The translations under genes were made by a program, and so were the position numbers. The notes below the pieces were generated by a model, which did not search any database, was not told the origin of the DNA, and saw only the letters and a list, made by a program, of their open reading frames with translations. A stretch of DNA of 64,000 bases from CAWINX01 sp963837585 (GTDB taxonomy: Bacteria > Actinomycetota > Thermoleophilia > Solirubrobacterales > 70-9). The stretch is taken from assembly GCA_963837585.1 (NCBI GenBank), contig CAWINX010000001.1, forward strand, positions 62,001 to 126,000, read 5' to 3'. Positions 45,162 to 54,454 of the stretch are shown in pieces; positions within the stretch are counted from its first letter, which is position 1, and each line of letters starts with the position of its first letter.

Positions 45162-46666
45162 AGCTCCCCGGCAGCAAGCGGCAGCGCAAATGGGCCCTGC
45201 GGCTGCTGATTGCGGTGGTGATCGCCACCGGCTACTACGCGTTCACCCGGGTCCTCGGCCACCAGAACCTGGACAAGCTGCTCCAAGACATCTCCAACAC
45301 GTTGGGCGCCTGGACCTATCTCCTGGTCGGCGTCTTCGCCTTCGCCGAGGTCGGTGCCTTCGTCGGGCTGCTCGTCCCCGGCGAGACCGTGATGCTGCTC
45401 GGCGGCGCGGTCGCCGGCCAGGGAGCGGTCGACGTCTACCTGCTGATCGCAATCGCCTGGTTCGCCGCCTGGGCCGGGGACAGCACCAGCTTCTTCGTCG
45501 GTCGCCGGCTCGGCCGCGACTTCCTGATCCGCCACGGCCCCCGCTTCGGCCTCTCCCACGAGCGCTTCGAGCGGCTCGAGGACTACTTCGGTCGCCATGG
45601 CGGCAAGACGATCTTCCTCGGCCGCTTCGTCAGCCTGATGCGCGCCTTTGCCCCGTTCATCGCCGGCAGCTCAGGGATGCGCTACCGCGATTTCGTCCCG
45701 TACAGCATCCTTGGCTGCGGGCTGTTCGTCTCCGCCCACATTCTCGTCGGCTACTTCTTCTCGCGCAGCATCGACACCGCCGCCAAGTACGCCGGCAAAG
45801 GCGCTTTCCTGCTCGCCACGCTGATCGTCGTCGTCGTCGGCACGATCTTTCTCGTCCGCCATTTCCGCGTCGAGGAAAACCGTCGCGCCGCCGTGCGCTG
45901 GATGGAGGGCCGCTTCGCGACCCGCTGGATGGTGATCCTCGGCCGCCGCTTCCGGCCGCAGCTGCGTTTCCTCTGGAACCGCGTCACCCCCGGAGGGACC
46001 TTCGGGCTGGAGTTCACCACCCTGATGGCGGCCCTCTCCGTTGCTCTCTTCGTGCTGATCGCCTATGCGGTGGTGGTCGGCGGCGATCCCGGCCCGACCC
46101 CGGGCGACGTGACCGCGTCCGACGTCGCCGACGGCATCCGCACCGCCTGGTTGACCAGCTTCGCGAAGGTCTTCACCTGGCTCGGCTCGGCTGCCGTCAT
46201 CTGGCCGCTGGCAGCGCTCTGCGCTGTGGTGCTCGCCGCCCGGCGACGCTGGGCGGAGTTCGGCGTGCTGGTCGTCGGGATGCTGATCGTCATCGTCGGC
46301 GTCCACGAGATCAAGGCATGGGTCGACCGGCCGCGCCCGGCGGGCGCCCTGGTCTCCTACAGGGGCTCCTCTTTCCCCAGCGGCCACGCCGCCTACTCGA
46401 CTCTCTACGTCTGGATCGCGGTGACGATCGTGCTGCGGCTACGGGCCGGGATGGCGCGCGGCGCGGCCGTGATCGGCGCCGGGATCGCCCTCACCGCGCT
46501 GGTCGGGCTCTCCCGGGTCTATCTCGGCGTCCACTACCTGAGCGACGTCAGCGCCGGCTGGGCGCTTGGGGTTGCGGCATTCTCCTTCTGCGCGGCGATA
46601 GCCCTCGTCATCGTCACGGTGCGGCAGAATGGCTTCCGTGCTGCTGGCCCTGACCAAGATCGGTAA
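45158..46666 (+). CDS. DedA-PAP2 fusion membrane protein
   Basis: This 502-residue polytopic protein joins two domains. The N-terminal half is DedA-like (SNARE-associated type): FVGLLVPGETVMLLGGAV, WAGDSTSFFVGRRLGRD and FLGRFVSLMRAFAPFIAG. The C-terminal half is a PAP2 phosphatase with the three motifs KAWVDRPRP, SFPSGHAAYS and SRVYLGVHYLSDVSAG. DedA proteins flip lipid carriers such as undecaprenyl phosphate and PAP2 enzymes make them from the pyrophosphate, so the fusion may couple both steps. It starts with TTG, overlapping the ispE stop by 4 bases. Confidence 0.88.
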   Translation: MKLPGSKRQRKWALRLLIAVVIATGYYAFTRVLGHQNLDKLLQDISNTLGAWTYLLVGVFAFAEVGAFVGLLVPGETVMLLGGAVAGQGAVDVYLLIAIAWFAAWAGDSTSFFVGRRLGRDFLIRHGPRFGLSHERFERLEDYFGRHGGKTIFLGRFVSLMRAFAPFIAGSSGMRYRDFVPYSILGCGLFVSAHILVGYFFSRSIDTAAKYAGKGAFLLATLIVVVVGTIFLVRHFRVEENRRAAVRWMEGRFATRWMVILGRRFRPQLRFLWNRVTPGGTFGLEFTTLMAALSVALFVLIAYAVVVGGDPGPTPGDVTASDVADGIRTAWLTSFAKVFTWLGSAAVIWPLAALCAVVLAARRRWAEFGVLVVGMLIVIVGVHEIKAWVDRPRPAGALVSYRGSSFPSGHAAYSTLYVWIAVTIVLRLRAGMARGAAVIGAGIALTALVGLSRVYLGVHYLSDVSAGWALGVAAFSFCAAIALVIVTVRQNGFRAAGPDQDR

Positions 46667-46890
46667 CCAGTACCTGCTGTTCGGCGCGGCCGGGCTGATC
46701 AGCCTGGTCGCCTTCGTCGGCCTGATCCTCGTCCCGGCGCTCAGTTCCTACGGGCGGATCTGGGAGAAGGCGGCGGCGGGCTTTCTTTCCCTCTTTGTGC
46801 TGGCGGCGCTGATGATCCTCGGCGTCCTCGATCGGCCTCGTATTCGTCTACTACTACACCGACATCGTCAACTTCCTCCACGGTCGCTAA
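46629..46890 (+). CDS. small two-helix membrane protein, one frameshift
   Basis: About 86 residues after removing one extra G near 46833: it starts MASVLLALTKIGNQYLLF and has two hydrophobic segments (GAAGLISLVAFVGLILVP and FLSLFVLAALMILGV). The second frame ends with a tyrosine-rich tail (GLVFVYYYTDIVNFLHGR) at 46890. It overlaps the end of the DedA-PAP2 gene by 38 bases and is probably cotranscribed with it. No family is recognised. Confidence 0.6.
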
Positions 46891-46949
46891 ACCGTCCTGG
46901 GCGGGTAGGCCCTTGCGCCCGGGAGCGTCCATCCAGGGATAATGGCGCG

Positions 46950-48187
46950 ATGCCAGCCGCCTCCAAAGGGCAAAAAACTCCTGCAAAGCAGGCAGATACG
47001 GAGACGCTCGACGCGCTTTCCGAAGCGGTCGAGTCCGGCGCCGGGCTGCCCGCGGTGGCCCGCGCCGCGGCCCGGGTGCTCGATGCCAGCGTCGCGCTGA
47101 TCGATCGCTCCAGCGCCGTGCTGGCGGTCGCGGGAGCCTCCTCCGACCAGGAGCAGAAGCTGCTGACCGGGGGCGCCGACGTGACCACGGTCGAGCTGCG
47201 GGTCGCCGACAGCGCCGTCGGCGAGCTGCGCTACCGCGCCAAGGCGCGCCCGACCCGATGATCACCCGCATGGTGACCACGTTGCTCGCCCTGGAGCTGG
47301 AGCGCTCGCGCTCGCCGGAGTGGGAGAGCGAGGAGGTCGCCGGCGCCTTCGTCGCCGCGGTGATGGGCCGCAAGGTGACCGATCGCGGCGACATCGTCGC
47401 GCGGGCCGCCGAGATGGGCTCCGACCTCGAGCCCGGCGCCGGCGTGCTGATCGTCCGCGCCGCGCCGCGCGCCGCCCAGACGGGCGAGTGGCGGGCGCGG
47501 GTGCTGACCCTCTCGATGCGAGCGCTGCGCTCGCTCGCTCCCGGCTCGCTGGCCGGCGCCGGCGACAGCGAGGTGGCGGTGGAGGTGGCGGCGATCGTCC
47601 CGGCCGCCGACGACGAGCGCCTGGCGCGGGCCGCCGCCGGGCTGGCGCGCGAGCTCTCCGACGGCCTCTCCGGCTTTCACGTGACGATCGGGCGCAGCCG
47701 CCGCGCCGCCGACCCGGTCGACCTCTACAGGGCGGGCAACGAGGCCCGCCTGGCGGTCAACGTCGGCGAGGCCGAGGCGCGCCCGCTGCTCGCCTTCGAG
47801 GACACCGGCGCCTACCGCCTCCTGCTGCCGGCGATGAGCGAGGACCCGCGCGAGCTGGAGCGCTTCTACGCCGAGACGATCGAGCCGCTCTCGAACTACG
47901 ACGACCAGTACGAGACCGAGCTGGTCACGACGATCGAGGCCTACCTCGACAACGACGGCAACGTCGCCGCCACCGCCAAACAGCTCTTCACCCACCGCCA
48001 CACGATCCGCTACCGCCTCGAGCGCGCCAAGGAGCTCTGCGGCCACGACGTCTCCGCCACCGAAGGCCGCGAGAAGCTCGGCCTCGGCCTCAAGGCGATG
48101 CGAGTCCTCGGCATCGCCTCGCCTCGCGGCCCTGCTCTGGAGGCGGGCGCCGAAGGCGGCAAAGTGCCGCGCTCTTCGGAGGAGTAG
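46950..48187 (+). CDS. PucR-type transcriptional regulator, one frameshift
   Basis: The corrected protein is about 412 residues. The N-terminal part (AASKGQKTPAKQ, then LDALSEAVESGAGLPAVARAA) resembles a GAF-like sensor. A missing G near 47255 moves the frame to MITRMVTTLLALELERS, and the central GGDEF-like region follows. The C-terminal PucR helix-turn-helix is complete: TIEAYLDNDGNVAATAKQLF and THRHTIRYRLERAKEL. PucR relatives respond to purine or amino-acid metabolites; the ligand is unknown. The start is ATG 46950, downstream of a GGGAT spacer. Confidence 0.85.
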
Positions 48188-48199
48188 ACATCGGCGGAT

Positions 48200-48271
48200 T
48201 CCGGGGGGAGGACTCGAACCCCCGCTGCCTGGACCAAAACCAGGTGTGCTAGCCAACTACACCACCCCGGA
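48200..48271 (-). tRNA. tRNA-Gln (anticodon UUG)
   Basis: Read on the minus strand, a 72-base cloverleaf is complete. The acceptor stem is TCCGGGG/CCCCGGA, the D arm has GTAGTTGGCTAGCAC, and the anticodon stem CCTGG/CCAGG holds the loop TTTTGGT with anticodon TTG. The T arm is GGGGG/CCTCC with loop TTCGAGT. CCA is not encoded. It lies 12 bases after the PucR gene. Confidence 0.95.
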
Positions 48272-48381
48272 TCGCACGCCCGAGACTAGCGCCAGACATG
48301 ACGAAAGCACGATTGTTCATCCCTGGGATGAAACAACATCGATTTGGTTGACCGCGTCCGGGGCGGCTTAGGGTCTGCGTC

Positions 48382-48960
48382 ATGGAGATGGGGGCGATGC
48401 AGATGGACCCGGAGGTTCGCGAGGGGCTCGCGCGCGGCTGGAAGGGACTGATGACGGTCGGCGTGGTGGCGATCTTGATCGGCTGCATCGCGATCCTCGT
48501 CCCCGCCGTCGCCGCGGTCGGGACGGCGATCTTCATCGGCATCATCCTCTTGATCGCCGGGGTGTTCCTGGTCGCCGCCGCCTTCTCGGCGCACACGATC
48601 GGCTCGGTCGTCCTGCGCCTGATCTGGGCCATCCTCACCGTGCTCGTCGGGGTCTGGCTGATCGCCGAGCCCCACAACGGCACGCTCACCCTGACCCTCA
48701 TCCTCGGCATCTACTTCCTCTTCATGGGCCTGACCCGGATCGCCGTCGCCTTCGCCGGGCGGGGGCAGCCGGGAGCCGGCCTGGTCGGCCTCAGCGGCTT
48801 CGCCGGCCTGCTGATCGGCATCCTCGTCCTCGCCAAGTTCCCCAGCTCCGCCGACTGGGCGATCGGCCTCCTCGTCGGGATCGACCTCATTTTCGCCGGC
48901 TGGACCCTCACTTCGGTGGCTCTCGTCGGAAAAGACCTCGCCCGCGCCCAGACAAGCTGA
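48382..48960 (+). CDS. HdeD/DUF308 family membrane protein
   Basis: The 192-residue protein has six hydrophobic segments arranged as three hairpins, with short glycine-rich turns: VGVVAILIGCIAILVP, FIGIILLIAGVFLVAAAF, LIWAILTVLVGVWLIA and further repeats. This matches the HdeD/DUF308 family, linked in E. coli to acid resistance; the role here is unknown. The start at ATG 48382 is preceded by a reasonable GGCGG spacer. The large palindrome at 48993 follows 32 bases after its stop. Confidence 0.8.
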   Translation: MEMGAMQMDPEVREGLARGWKGLMTVGVVAILIGCIAILVPAVAAVGTAIFIGIILLIAGVFLVAAAFSAHTIGSVVLRLIWAILTVLVGVWLIAEPHNGTLTLTLILGIYFLFMGLTRIAVAFAGRGQPGAGLVGLSGFAGLLIGILVLAKFPSSADWAIGLLVGIDLIFAGWTLTSVALVGKDLARAQTS

Positions 48961-48992
48961 CTGAGGCTTCGCGCCCGGCTTGAAGTCGAGGC

Positions 48993-49105
48993 GGGAGAGG
49001 AGGGGTGCCCCTGCAGCGGGGCGTCCTGTGCGTGTCACGCGTCAGTGAGGATCTCCCCGCTGGTGGCGAAAACCCAGCAAGCGGAAGGGGCACCCCTCCT
49101 CTCCC
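48993..49105. repeat. large palindrome with 20-bp perfect arms and branched loop
   Basis: Arms at 48993-49012 and 49086-49105 are a perfect 20-bp inverted repeat, GGGAGAGGAGGGGTGCCCCT and its complement. The 73-base loop holds an inner stem AGCGGGG/CCCCGCT, a GCGTG/CACGC hairpin and GCTGG/CCAGC. It lies between hdeD and glmU, ending 22 bases before the glmU start, so it could be a leader structure of the glmU-prs operon or a terminator for hdeD. Confidence 0.6.
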
Positions 49106-49126
49106 ATCCCCACTACGATTCGCGGA

Positions 49127-50522
49127 GTGAGTTCGCCCCTGGTCCTGGTAATGGCGGCGGGCGAGGGCACGCGCATGCGTTCCTCGACGCCGAAGATGCT
49201 CCATCCCGTCTGCGGGCGGGCGATGGTCGCCTGGCCGATCCTCGCCGCGCGCGATGGGCGGCGCCGGGCGGGTCGCGGCGATCGTCTCGCCGGGCCGCGA
49301 CATCTCACCGGGCCTCCCTGACGAGGTCGAGATCGTCACCCAGCCCGAGCCGGACGGCACCGGCGGCGCCGTGCGCGCCGCCCTGCCGCTGATCGAGGGG
49401 AGCGAGACCGTCCTCGTCCTCTCCGGCGACGTGCCGCTGCTCTCCGCCGAAGTGATCTCCGGCCTGCTCGCAGCCCACGCCGCCTCGAGCGCCGCCGCGA
49501 CGATGCTGACGATCGAGCTCGACGACCCCGCCGCCTACGGTCGCGTCGTCCGCGCTCCCTCCGGCGAGGTCGAGCGAGTCGTCGAGGCAAAAGCGGCCGG
49601 CGACGCCGCGCCCGAGCAGCTCGCGATCCGCGAGATCAACGCCGGCACCTACGTCTTCGACGCCGCGCCGCTCGCCGCCGCCCTCGCCGGCCTCTCCAAC
49701 GACAACGCCCAGGGCGAGTACTACCTTCCCGATGTCTTCCCGGCCCTGCGCGAGGCCGGCCACACGGTCGCCGCCCACGTCGCCGATGACCTCGCGGTGA
49801 CGATGGGGATCAACAACCGCGCCGACCTCGCCGCGGTCGAGGCGGAGGGTCGCCGCCGCATCCTCGAGACGCACATGCTCGCCGGCGTCACCGTCGTCGA
49901 CCCCGGTTCGACCTGGGTCGACGCCGGCGTCGAGATCGCCGCCGATGCGCGGATCGAGCCCGCCACCAGCCTGCGCGGCCGCACCGAGGTCGGCGCCGGC
50001 TCCGTCGTCGGCCCGTTGACCACGCTGATCGACTCGAAGCTGGGCGCCGACGTCGCCGTCCCGCATTCCTACCTGGTCGAGTGCGAGGTCCTCGACGGCT
50101 GCCTGGTCGGTCCCTTCGCCTACCTGCGTCCCGGCGCCGTCCTCGAGGCGGGGGCCAAGGCCGGCACCTTTGTCGAGATCAAGAACTCGCGGATCGGCGA
50201 GGGCGCCAAGGTTCCCCACCTCGCCTACATCGGGGACGCCGAGGTCGGCGCCGGCAGCAACCTCGGCGCCGGGACGATCACCGCAAATTACGACGGTTTC
50301 CGCAAGAACCGCACCGTGATCGGCAAAAACGCGCGAATCGGCGTTGACACTTCGCTGATCGCCCCGGTAGAAGTCGGGGACGCCGCCTACACTGGCGCTG
50401 GCGCGGTGATCATGGAAGACGTTCCTGAAGGGGCACTCGCCGTGAGCGAAAACAAGCAGCGAAACATCGAGGGCTTTGCCGAGCGCAAGGCAGCCGAAAT
50501 GAAGGACGAGGAAAAAACGTGA
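49127..50522 (+). CDS. glmU: bifunctional UDP-GlcNAc pyrophosphorylase / GlcN-1-P acetyltransferase, one frameshift
   Basis: GlmU makes UDP-GlcNAc for peptidoglycan. The N-terminal domain has VMAAGEGTRMRSSTPKMLHPVCG with the nucleotide-binding GEGTR loop; after an extra base near 49250 the second frame continues RVAAIVSPGRDIS and QPEPDGTGGAVRAAL. The C-terminal left-handed beta-helix has EVGAGSNLGAGTITANYDGF, the acetyl-CoA site. About 464 residues after correction, a normal length. The GTG start follows the palindrome. Its stop overlaps the prs start by 4 bases. Confidence 0.92.
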
Positions 50523-51553
50523 GCACGATCGAGGAACGCCCCGAGGCGGCGCCGACGGCGATTCCGCACGACTACTCGAAGCGGCTGATGGTCTTCGGCG
50601 GCCGCAGCTCGATGGAGCTGACCGCCAAGGTCGCCGGCAAGCTCGATCTCGACGTCGGCCAGGCGACCCTGAAGACCTTCGCCAACGGCGAGGTCTACTG
50701 CCGCTACGAGGAGTCGATCCGCGGCGCCGACGTCTTCATCGTCCAGTCGACCTGCGCCAATGAGCAGACCGGGCTGACCCCGAACGACTCGCTGATGGAG
50801 CTGCTGGCGATGATCGACGCGGCCCAGGGCGCTTCCGCGCACCGGATCATCGCCGTCATGCCCTGGTACGGCTATGCCCGCCAGGACAAGAAGTCGGCGC
50901 CGCGCGAGCCGATCTCCGCCCGCATCGTCGCCAAGTGCCTGGAGGGAGTCGGGGTGGACCGCGTGCTGACGATGGACCTCCACGCCGGCCAGGTCCAGGG
51001 CTTCTTCCACGTCCCGGTCGACCACATGACTGCGATGCCGATGCTGACCCAGTGGTTCGCCGACCAGCACCTCACCGACGAGCTGGTAATCGTCTCTCCC
51101 GACGCCGGCCGGGTGAAGACGGCCCGCAACTTCGCCCGCCGCATCGGCACTCACTGGGCGGTGATGGAGAAGGAGCGCCCCGCCCAGCAGGTCGCCGAGA
51201 TCGGCTACGTGGTCGGCGACGTCAAGGGTCGAACCGCGGTCCTGGTCGACGACATGATCGACACCGCCGGCACCCTCTGCGCCGCTGCCCAGACGGTGCT
51301 CGACGAGGGCGCCGCGCGGGTTATCGCCTGCGCGACGCACGGCGTCTTCTCCGGCCCCGCCTACGAGCGACTCGCCTACGAGAATTCGGGGATCGAGAAG
51401 ATCGTCGTCACCGACACGCTGCCGTTGCGCTCCGGCGCCCCGGACAACATCACGACGATCTCCACCGCCGGCACCTTCGCCGACTCGATTCGCCGCATCT
51501 TCACCGACGACTCGGTTTCCGAGATCTTCGCCGGCGAGAACCAGCTGTTCTGA
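50519..51553 (+). CDS. prs: ribose-phosphate pyrophosphokinase
   Basis: Prs makes PRPP for purine, pyrimidine, histidine and tryptophan synthesis. The 344-residue protein has KTFANGEVYCRYEESIRG, the ATP/flexible loop VMPWYGYARQDKKSAPREPIS, SPDAGRVKTARNFA and the PRPP-binding loop VLVDDMIDTAGT. It carries about 20 extra N-terminal residues. GTG overlaps the glmU stop, an order shared with many actinobacteria. The next gene starts on its last base. Confidence 0.96.
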   Translation: MSTIEERPEAAPTAIPHDYSKRLMVFGGRSSMELTAKVAGKLDLDVGQATLKTFANGEVYCRYEESIRGADVFIVQSTCANEQTGLTPNDSLMELLAMIDAAQGASAHRIIAVMPWYGYARQDKKSAPREPISARIVAKCLEGVGVDRVLTMDLHAGQVQGFFHVPVDHMTAMPMLTQWFADQHLTDELVIVSPDAGRVKTARNFARRIGTHWAVMEKERPAQQVAEIGYVVGDVKGRTAVLVDDMIDTAGTLCAAAQTVLDEGAARVIACATHGVFSGPAYERLAYENSGIEKIVVTDTLPLRSGAPDNITTISTAGTFADSIRRIFTDDSVSEIFAGENQLF

Positions 51554-52278
51554 TGCCGAACGATCTGCGGCTGGTCGGCCACAAGGGTGCCGACCTGATC
51601 GCGCCCGGCAACACGGTCGAGAGCTTCCACGCGGCGGCCGCCGCGGGGGTCGACACGATCGAGCTCGACGTGCTCTGGCTCCGCGACGCCCACCTGCCGC
51701 TCGAGCAGCGCGCGCCCCTTGTCGTCGCCCATGACTGGCACGACGCCGAGCGACGTACGCCGCTGAAGCTGACCGAGGCCCTCGACGCTTTTCTGGAGCC
51801 GCCGTTGGATGCGATCGAGATCGACATCGACATCAAGCTGCCCGGCCGCGAGGAGGAGATCGTCGACGCCTTGCGCGAGCGCGACCTGATCGAGCGGGCG
51901 ATGGTCTCGACCATGGAGATGTACAGCCTCGCCCGCATCCGCGAGTTGGAGCCGGCGCTGCGTCGCGGCTGGACCTACCCCAAAGTCACCAAGGACTGGG
52001 CCTCGAAGCGCTGGGCCAAGGCCCCCATGCGGGCGGCGCTCCTGGTGATGCGCCAGCGCCTGCCGGGCCTGGCGGCCCAGGAGCTGCCGAAACTGGGCGT
52101 CTCGGCGATGTGGGTTTACCACCCGCTCATCAGCCCTCGACTGGCGCGCATCGCCTCGATCGCCGAGGTCGAGCTGATCGCCTGGACGGTCGACGACATC
52201 AAGCGGATGCAACGCCTCCGCGAGCACGGCGTCCACGGCCTCTGCTCGAACGACCCTCGCCTTTTCGCCGCCCTCTAA
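51553..52278 (+). CDS. glycerophosphodiester phosphodiesterase
   Basis: This enzyme releases glycerol phosphate from glycerophosphodiesters. The 241-residue TIM-barrel protein has LVGHKGADLIAPGNTVESF (catalytic His and Asn), DTIELDVLWLRDAHLPL (metal Glu and Asp), VVAHDWHDAERRT, and EIDIDIKLPG. There is no signal peptide, so it is cytoplasmic. It overlaps prs by one base, and its stop overlaps the stop of the convergent ABC1 kinase gene by 4 bases. Confidence 0.88.
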   Translation: MPNDLRLVGHKGADLIAPGNTVESFHAAAAAGVDTIELDVLWLRDAHLPLEQRAPLVVAHDWHDAERRTPLKLTEALDAFLEPPLDAIEIDIDIKLPGREEEIVDALRERDLIERAMVSTMEMYSLARIRELEPALRRGWTYPKVTKDWASKRWAKAPMRAALLVMRQRLPGLAAQELPKLGVSAMWVYHPLISPRLARIASIAEVELIAWTVDDIKRMQRLREHGVHGLCSNDPRLFAAL

Positions 52279-53699
52279 ACCGGTTCGGCCAGGCCCGGAG
52301 TGCGCTTCACGCCGCGACTCTCGAAGTACTCCCATTCCTGCTCGCCCAGCTCGGTCGCCGGCGGGTCGGCATAGACCCACTCGCGGGCGATTCGGTGCCA
52401 GTTGCGCTTTGCGCGCAGCTGCCCGAGGACGGCGACGACGCCGATTTCCATCCGCCGACCCATCAGCTCGTCGGCGGGCAACGACTCGCGGCGCATCAGG
52501 TCGAAGTACTCCGAGCGCGGGTCGTTGGTCGACTCGATGATCTTCATCACCCGCCTTGCGCTGATCTCGATCTCGCGGTCCTCCAGGTACCAGCCGCCGA
52601 CCGCCATCACGTGCTCCATCAGCCGCTCGGCGTCCAGCTTCGAAGGGTTCTTGATGAAGCCGAGGTCGTGCAGGGACGCCCGCATGCCCTCGACGTCGTC
52701 GCGGACGATCGCGTCGAAGACCTTCTGCTCGAGCACGATCTGCTCGCGGTCGAGCTTCTTCGTCATCCCGAAGTCGAGGAAGGCGACTCGGCCGTCCTCC
52801 ATGAGGATGTAATTGCCGGGGTGGGGGTCGGCGTTGAAGTGCTGGAGGTGGTAGATCGAGCCGAAGCTGCCGCGAAAGACGATCTCGCCGAAGCGGCTGC
52901 GCTCCTCGTGCGGCAGTTCCTTGATCTGCTCGAAGCCGAGCCCCTCGACCAGCTCGGTGACCAGGACGCGGCGACGCGAGAGCCGGGTGACGACGTCGGG
53001 CACGTAGACGAAGGGGTGGTCGCGGTAGGCGCGGGAGAAGCTGCGCTGGTTTTGCGCCTCGTACTCGTAGTCGAGCTCCTCCATCACCCGCTCGCGCAAC
53101 TCATCGGCGATCGCCTTCGCGTCGAGGCCGGGGGCGATCGCCCGGGCAAGGCGGACCAGGGTTCCCGCGTTGCGTAGGTCAGCGTCCAGGGCCTCGGCGA
53201 TTCCCGGGTACTGGATCTTCACCGCGACGCGGCGCCCGTCCAGCAACTCGGCGCGGTGCACCTGGCCGATTGAAGCTGCTGCAAACGCCTCGGTCTCGAA
53301 CTCGCCGAACAGCTCGGAGATCGGCTCGCCGTCGTATTCCTCCTCGAGCACCTTCTCGACCTTCTCCCAGGGCATCGGCGGCGCGTCGGTGCGCAGCTTG
53401 GCCAGTTGCTCCTGGTAGATCTCGCGGTACTCATCGGGGATGAATTCGGTGTCGATGAAGGAGGCGAACTGGCCGAGCTTCATCGCGGCGCCCTTCATCT
53501 GGCCGAGCGCGCCGACCATTTTCATCGCCGTCTCCAGATGGCGCTGCTCGATGCGCTCCTTGCCGCCCTCCTCAGAGCGGGCGACGTTCGCGGCCTTGGT
53601 GCCCGCGTAACGGGCGCCCTGCACGCCGACGATCGAGCCGAGCTTGGCCGATCGCCGCACTCGGCCCTTGGGGATCTTCGACTCGTCAGCCACGAACAA
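52275..53699 (-). CDS. ABC1/UbiB family atypical kinase
   Basis: The 474-residue protein has the family hallmarks: the KxGQ motif in MKLGQFASF (about 73-81), AAASIGQVHRAELLDGRRVAVKIQYPG with the invariant alanine-rich loop and lysine, VTELVEGLGFEQ and the catalytic/metal block HFNADPHPGNYILMEDGRVAFLDFGM. UbiB-type kinases support quinone biosynthesis and lipid homeostasis. The start is TTG 53699 or GTG 53693. It is divergent from rplY, with the promoters in the 50 bases between. Confidence 0.92.
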   Translation of the reverse strand: MFVADESKIPKGRVRRSAKLGSIVGVQGARYAGTKAANVARSEEGGKERIEQRHLETAMKMVGALGQMKGAAMKLGQFASFIDTEFIPDEYREIYQEQLAKLRTDAPPMPWEKVEKVLEEEYDGEPISELFGEFETEAFAAASIGQVHRAELLDGRRVAVKIQYPGIAEALDADLRNAGTLVRLARAIAPGLDAKAIADELRERVMEELDYEYEAQNQRSFSRAYRDHPFVYVPDVVTRLSRRRVLVTELVEGLGFEQIKELPHEERSRFGEIVFRGSFGSIYHLQHFNADPHPGNYILMEDGRVAFLDFGMTKKLDREQIVLEQKVFDAIVRDDVEGMRASLHDLGFIKNPSKLDAERLMEHVMAVGGWYLEDREIEISARRVMKIIESTNDPRSEYFDLMRRESLPADELMGRRMEIGVVAVLGQLRAKRNWHRIAREWVYADPPATELGEQEWEYFESRGVKRTPGLAEPV

Positions 53700-53749
53700 A
53701 GGTTCCCACAGGATCCCTTTTCCGTAGTTTCTCTATCCTCTCCCGTCCG

Positions 53750-54451
53750 ATGGCCGCTTCCCGCGAAACCCTGAAGGCTGCACCGCGCGCCGATTTCGGC
53801 TCGAGGACCTCCCGTCGCCTGCGACGCGAAGGCCTCGTTCCGGGTGTCGTCTACAGCGGTGGCGCCGAGGCGCGCTCCTTCCAGGTTGCCGAACGCGAGG
53901 TCCGCACCGTCCTCGCCGACGGTCACGCGCTCTTCGACCTCGAGATCGAGGGTGCGAAAGCTGTCCCCGTGGTGGTCAAGGAGCAGCAGCTGCACCCGGT
54001 GCGCGGCAATCTCCAACACATCGACCTCCAAGAGGTGAGGCTCGACGAGGCGATTCAGGCCGAGGTCGCGATCGAGCTGGAGGGCGCCGAGGGCGCTCCC
54101 GGCGTCAAGGAGGGCGGCGTGCTCGAGCATGTCACCCGCGAGATCACGGTCGAGGCGCTGCCCACCGAGATCCCCGACAAGATCGTCGTCGACGTCTCGG
54201 CGATGGAGATCAACGACACGCTTCAGCTCTCTACGGTCATCGTGCCGGACGGCGTCAAGTTCACCGCCGAGGACCCCGAGGAGGTCACCATCGCGACCCT
54301 CTCGCCGCCTCGTGTCGAGGAGGAGCCCGAGCCCTCCGTCGAGGAGGAGACCGCGCTGGTCGGCGAAGAGGGCGAGGCGCCCGAGGGCGAGGCCGCACCC
54401 GCCGAAGATGGCGACGGCGGCGGCGACTCGGGCGACTCCGACGGGGAGTAA
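53750..54451 (+). CDS. rplY: 50S ribosomal protein L25 (Ctc form)
   Basis: The 233-residue protein has the L25 5S-rRNA-binding domain (about residues 1-95: LKAAPRADFGSRTSRRLRREGLVPGVVYSGG, PVVVKEQQLHPVRGNLQHIDL). The TL5/Ctc beta-domain (about 96-190) has TREITVEALPTEIPDKIVVDVS. An acidic, low-complexity tail of Glu, Gly and Asp follows. Length and tail are typical of the long actinobacterial form. It is the first gene of a run with pth. A GGGGAG near its end serves the next start. Confidence 0.95.
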   Translation: MAASRETLKAAPRADFGSRTSRRLRREGLVPGVVYSGGAEARSFQVAEREVRTVLADGHALFDLEIEGAKAVPVVVKEQQLHPVRGNLQHIDLQEVRLDEAIQAEVAIELEGAEGAPGVKEGGVLEHVTREITVEALPTEIPDKIVVDVSAMEINDTLQLSTVIVPDGVKFTAEDPEEVTIATLSPPRVEEEPEPSVEEETALVGEEGEAPEGEAAPAEDGDGGGDSGDSDGE

Positions 54452-54454
54452 CCG

